A stretch of DNA of 64,000 nt from Oscillospiraceae bacterium (GTDB lineage Bacteria > Bacillota > Clostridia > Oscillospirales > Ruminococcaceae), in the NCBI GenBank assembly GCA_017415165.1, contig JAFQIY010000041.1, positions 124,001 to 188,000 on the forward strand, read 5' to 3'. Positions 62,748 through 64,000 of the stretch are shown piece by piece. Every line of letters begins with the position of its first letter. The first letter of the stretch is position 1. The position numbers and the translations under genes are program-made. The notes under the pieces are model-generated. The model was not told where the DNA came from, did not search any database, and worked only from the letters and a program-made list of their open reading frames with translations.

Positions 62748-63474
62748 GTCTTTATTTAATCAACGATTCAAGGAATTAAAAGAAGAAAAAGGTGTTATGC
62801 TAAAAGACCTTGCTGCTGCACTTGATTATACCAGTTCTAAATTATCATACTATCTTAATAGTAATAACGCTGAACCACCTTATGACACATTGATAAAAAT
62901 AGCTGAATATTTTAATGTATCAACGGATTATCTGTTAGGCATTTCAAATTTCAGAAATACTGACCAAGAGATTTCAGCAAGACTAATATCAGAAAGCGGA
63001 AACTCTTCGTGCGATGAAGTTAATATCACATTGGTAGATTTTTCGCATATCTTCAATGAATTATATATTAATCAAGAAGTACATAATCTTTTAGGTTCAT
63101 TTGATAGGATAACATTGCTACGTGAAGTTTTAGATTCATATTTAAATTTTTGTGAGTATGTTGTATGTAATACGACTAAATATAATAAACACAATACAGA
63201 TGAAAAAATGATTAATAACATTATCGATTCTGGATATGAAACAATTTATTATCTCAATGCATTTAGCAATGACATCATTGACGAAATATATGAAAATATA
63301 GATAAAATATATAACAATCCACAAACAGCTACAGTAATAAAAAATAAATTAAAAAAGCATATTAATTTTGAGATATTTCCTTCCAAAGAAACTAAAAATA
63401 ATGTATCATATATATTACAATCATATCTATTAAAAAAATCAAAAATGGACATCAAAATCGAAAAATATAAATAA
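62746..63474 (+). CDS. XRE-family repressor (CI-like)
   Basis: 242 residues. N-terminal XRE HTH (FNQRFKELKEEKGVMLKDLAAALDYTSSKLSYYLNSN, then PPYDTLIKIAEYFNVSTDYLLG) and a long helical C-terminal part of unknown type, without the LexA-like Ser/Lys protease motif, so induction would not be by RecA-stimulated self-cleavage. GAGGAG lies about 10 bases before the ATG. It is divergent from the replication operon and very probably represses the early leftward promoter and its own. AT-rich coding. Confidence 0.85.
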   Translation: MSLFNQRFKELKEEKGVMLKDLAAALDYTSSKLSYYLNSNNAEPPYDTLIKIAEYFNVSTDYLLGISNFRNTDQEISARLISESGNSSCDEVNITLVDFSHIFNELYINQEVHNLLGSFDRITLLREVLDSYLNFCEYVVCNTTKYNKHNTDEKMINNIIDSGYETIYYLNAFSNDIIDEIYENIDKIYNNPQTATVIKNKLKKHINFEIFPSKETKNNVSYILQSYLLKKSKMDIKIEKYK

Positions 63475-64000
63475 CTTCTCATATTTCTCCATCTCCAAAG
63501 CAAAATAACCATAAATCCAGCACTCTATTTTCACTCTACAAATTATCTTCTGAAGCACTCACATCTCCAAATTAAAAGAAATACTCTTTTGTATTTCAGC
63601 TAAAAATCCACCTGCTCAAAATCATTATAAATAGTATAGCTGTAATCAAATTTGAATGGGATATTTGCCATTCTTCTGCGTTGTTGGTAAAGTTAGCAGG
63701 TAAAATCTAAAGCACCTGAAATGCCATTCAGATTCGTTAATTTCGATATGATTTGTGAGTGTCCGTTGTGGACACACAAAATCAGCCGTCCGAATTTCGG
63801 ACACTTGGTTTTACAACAATTACTTCCTGTTTTAAGTAGTCATTTACAGTAGCATTTTTATTGCTGCGAATTAATCTCTCTTTATAAAAATAGTTTATAT
63901 TTATACATTGGTCATTCCGTACCCCTAGGGTACTAACCAAATCAATTTTTCGTGTTTGAATAGTACCCCAAGGGTACATAAAGTTGTTTAACGTTTTTGT
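63475..64000. other. Gene-free right end with palindromes
   Basis: No convincing gene. Four short palindromes: GTGTCC-GTTGT-GGACAC (63759-63775), GTCCGAA-T-TTCGGAC (63788-63802) and two copies of GTACCCC(T/A)AGGGTAC (63919-63933, 63963-63977). Possibly operators or origin parts of genes outside the window. Confidence 0.5.
63919..63977. repeat. Twin 15-base palindromes
   Basis: GTACCCCTAGGGTAC at 63919-63933 and GTACCCCAAGGGTAC at 63963-63977 differ in one base; start-to-start distance is 44 bases, about four helical turns. Confidence 0.7.

Noticed and set aside
63782-63979. Leftward 65-codon frame at the right edge
   Set aside because: No ribosome site, its start lies inside one of the twin palindromes, and the sequence shows no family pattern.
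1-64000. tRNA, rRNA or CRISPR arrays
   Set aside because: Read for GTTC-A-A-type T-arms with CCA-less cloverleafs and for regularly spaced repeats; none convincing was found by eye, though a scan with a covariance model would be more sensitive.

Overview
The window looks like chromosome of a low-to-moderate GC, Gram-positive gut or rumen Clostridia of the Ruminococcus type (Oscillospiraceae/Ruminococcaceae). The basis is a 701-residue type III glutamine synthetase, a T-box-controlled leuA, SpoVB-like and SpoIIQ-like proteins, a secreted GH5 glycanase, BspA-type leucine-rich-repeat proteins, strong AAGGAGG ribosome sites and many consensus TTGACA-17-TATAAT promoters. No rRNA, tRNA or CRISPR array was seen.

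Chromosomal part (1 to about 44.5 kb). Leftward: rarA (cut by the window edge) with a translationally coupled hypothetical gene, glyA, a Nudix/lipoprotein pair, glnN with an attenuator-like leader, and a tightly overlapping operon murD - M42 peptidase - M42 peptidase - GNAT - PLP lyase. Then a SpoVB-like flippase and a zinc-ribbon protein (rightward) and leuA behind a T-box (leftward). Next is a rightward envelope and translation block: foldase-like lipoprotein, amidase, ddl, murI, DUF1934, argS, two small membrane proteins, an M23 peptidase and a 1908-residue secreted GH5 protein with long internal repeats. Facing it are a DUF4132 giant with a small partner, and a three-gene cluster of one lipoprotein and two BspA-type LRR proteins.

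Accessory part (about 44.9 kb to the end). This stretch is visibly more AT-rich. It has a tyrosine integrase at its left edge, an Xis-like HTH protein and a few tail-type phage genes, including a tape-measure gene interrupted by an in-frame amber codon. It also carries a NUMOD4-HNH endonuclease, an AAA ATPase paired with a protein that ends in a colicin-E3-like domain, and a primase-type replication protein beside iteron-like repeats and a hairpin. An XRE repressor is divergent from the leftward operon. No capsid, portal or terminase gene was recognised, so this is either part of a larger prophage running past the right edge or an unusual integrative, plasmid-like element.

The most interesting parts are non-coding. 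(1) Between the repressor and the replication operon, a rightward promoter and terminator define a predicted RNA of about 160 nt antisense to the leader of the leftward transcript. That leader can form either a terminator hairpin or a competing antiterminator whose 5' strand lies inside the antisense RNA. This is the layout of antisense-driven transcription attenuation known from plasmid copy control. (2) About 630 nt at 57.6-58.2 kb has no gene but about ten stem-loops, and resembles a large ornate phage RNA of the ROOL/GOLLD kind. (3) The ATPase/E3-like pair is a possible new abortive-infection module. (4) Several chromosomal genes have ribosome-binding sites built into hairpins.
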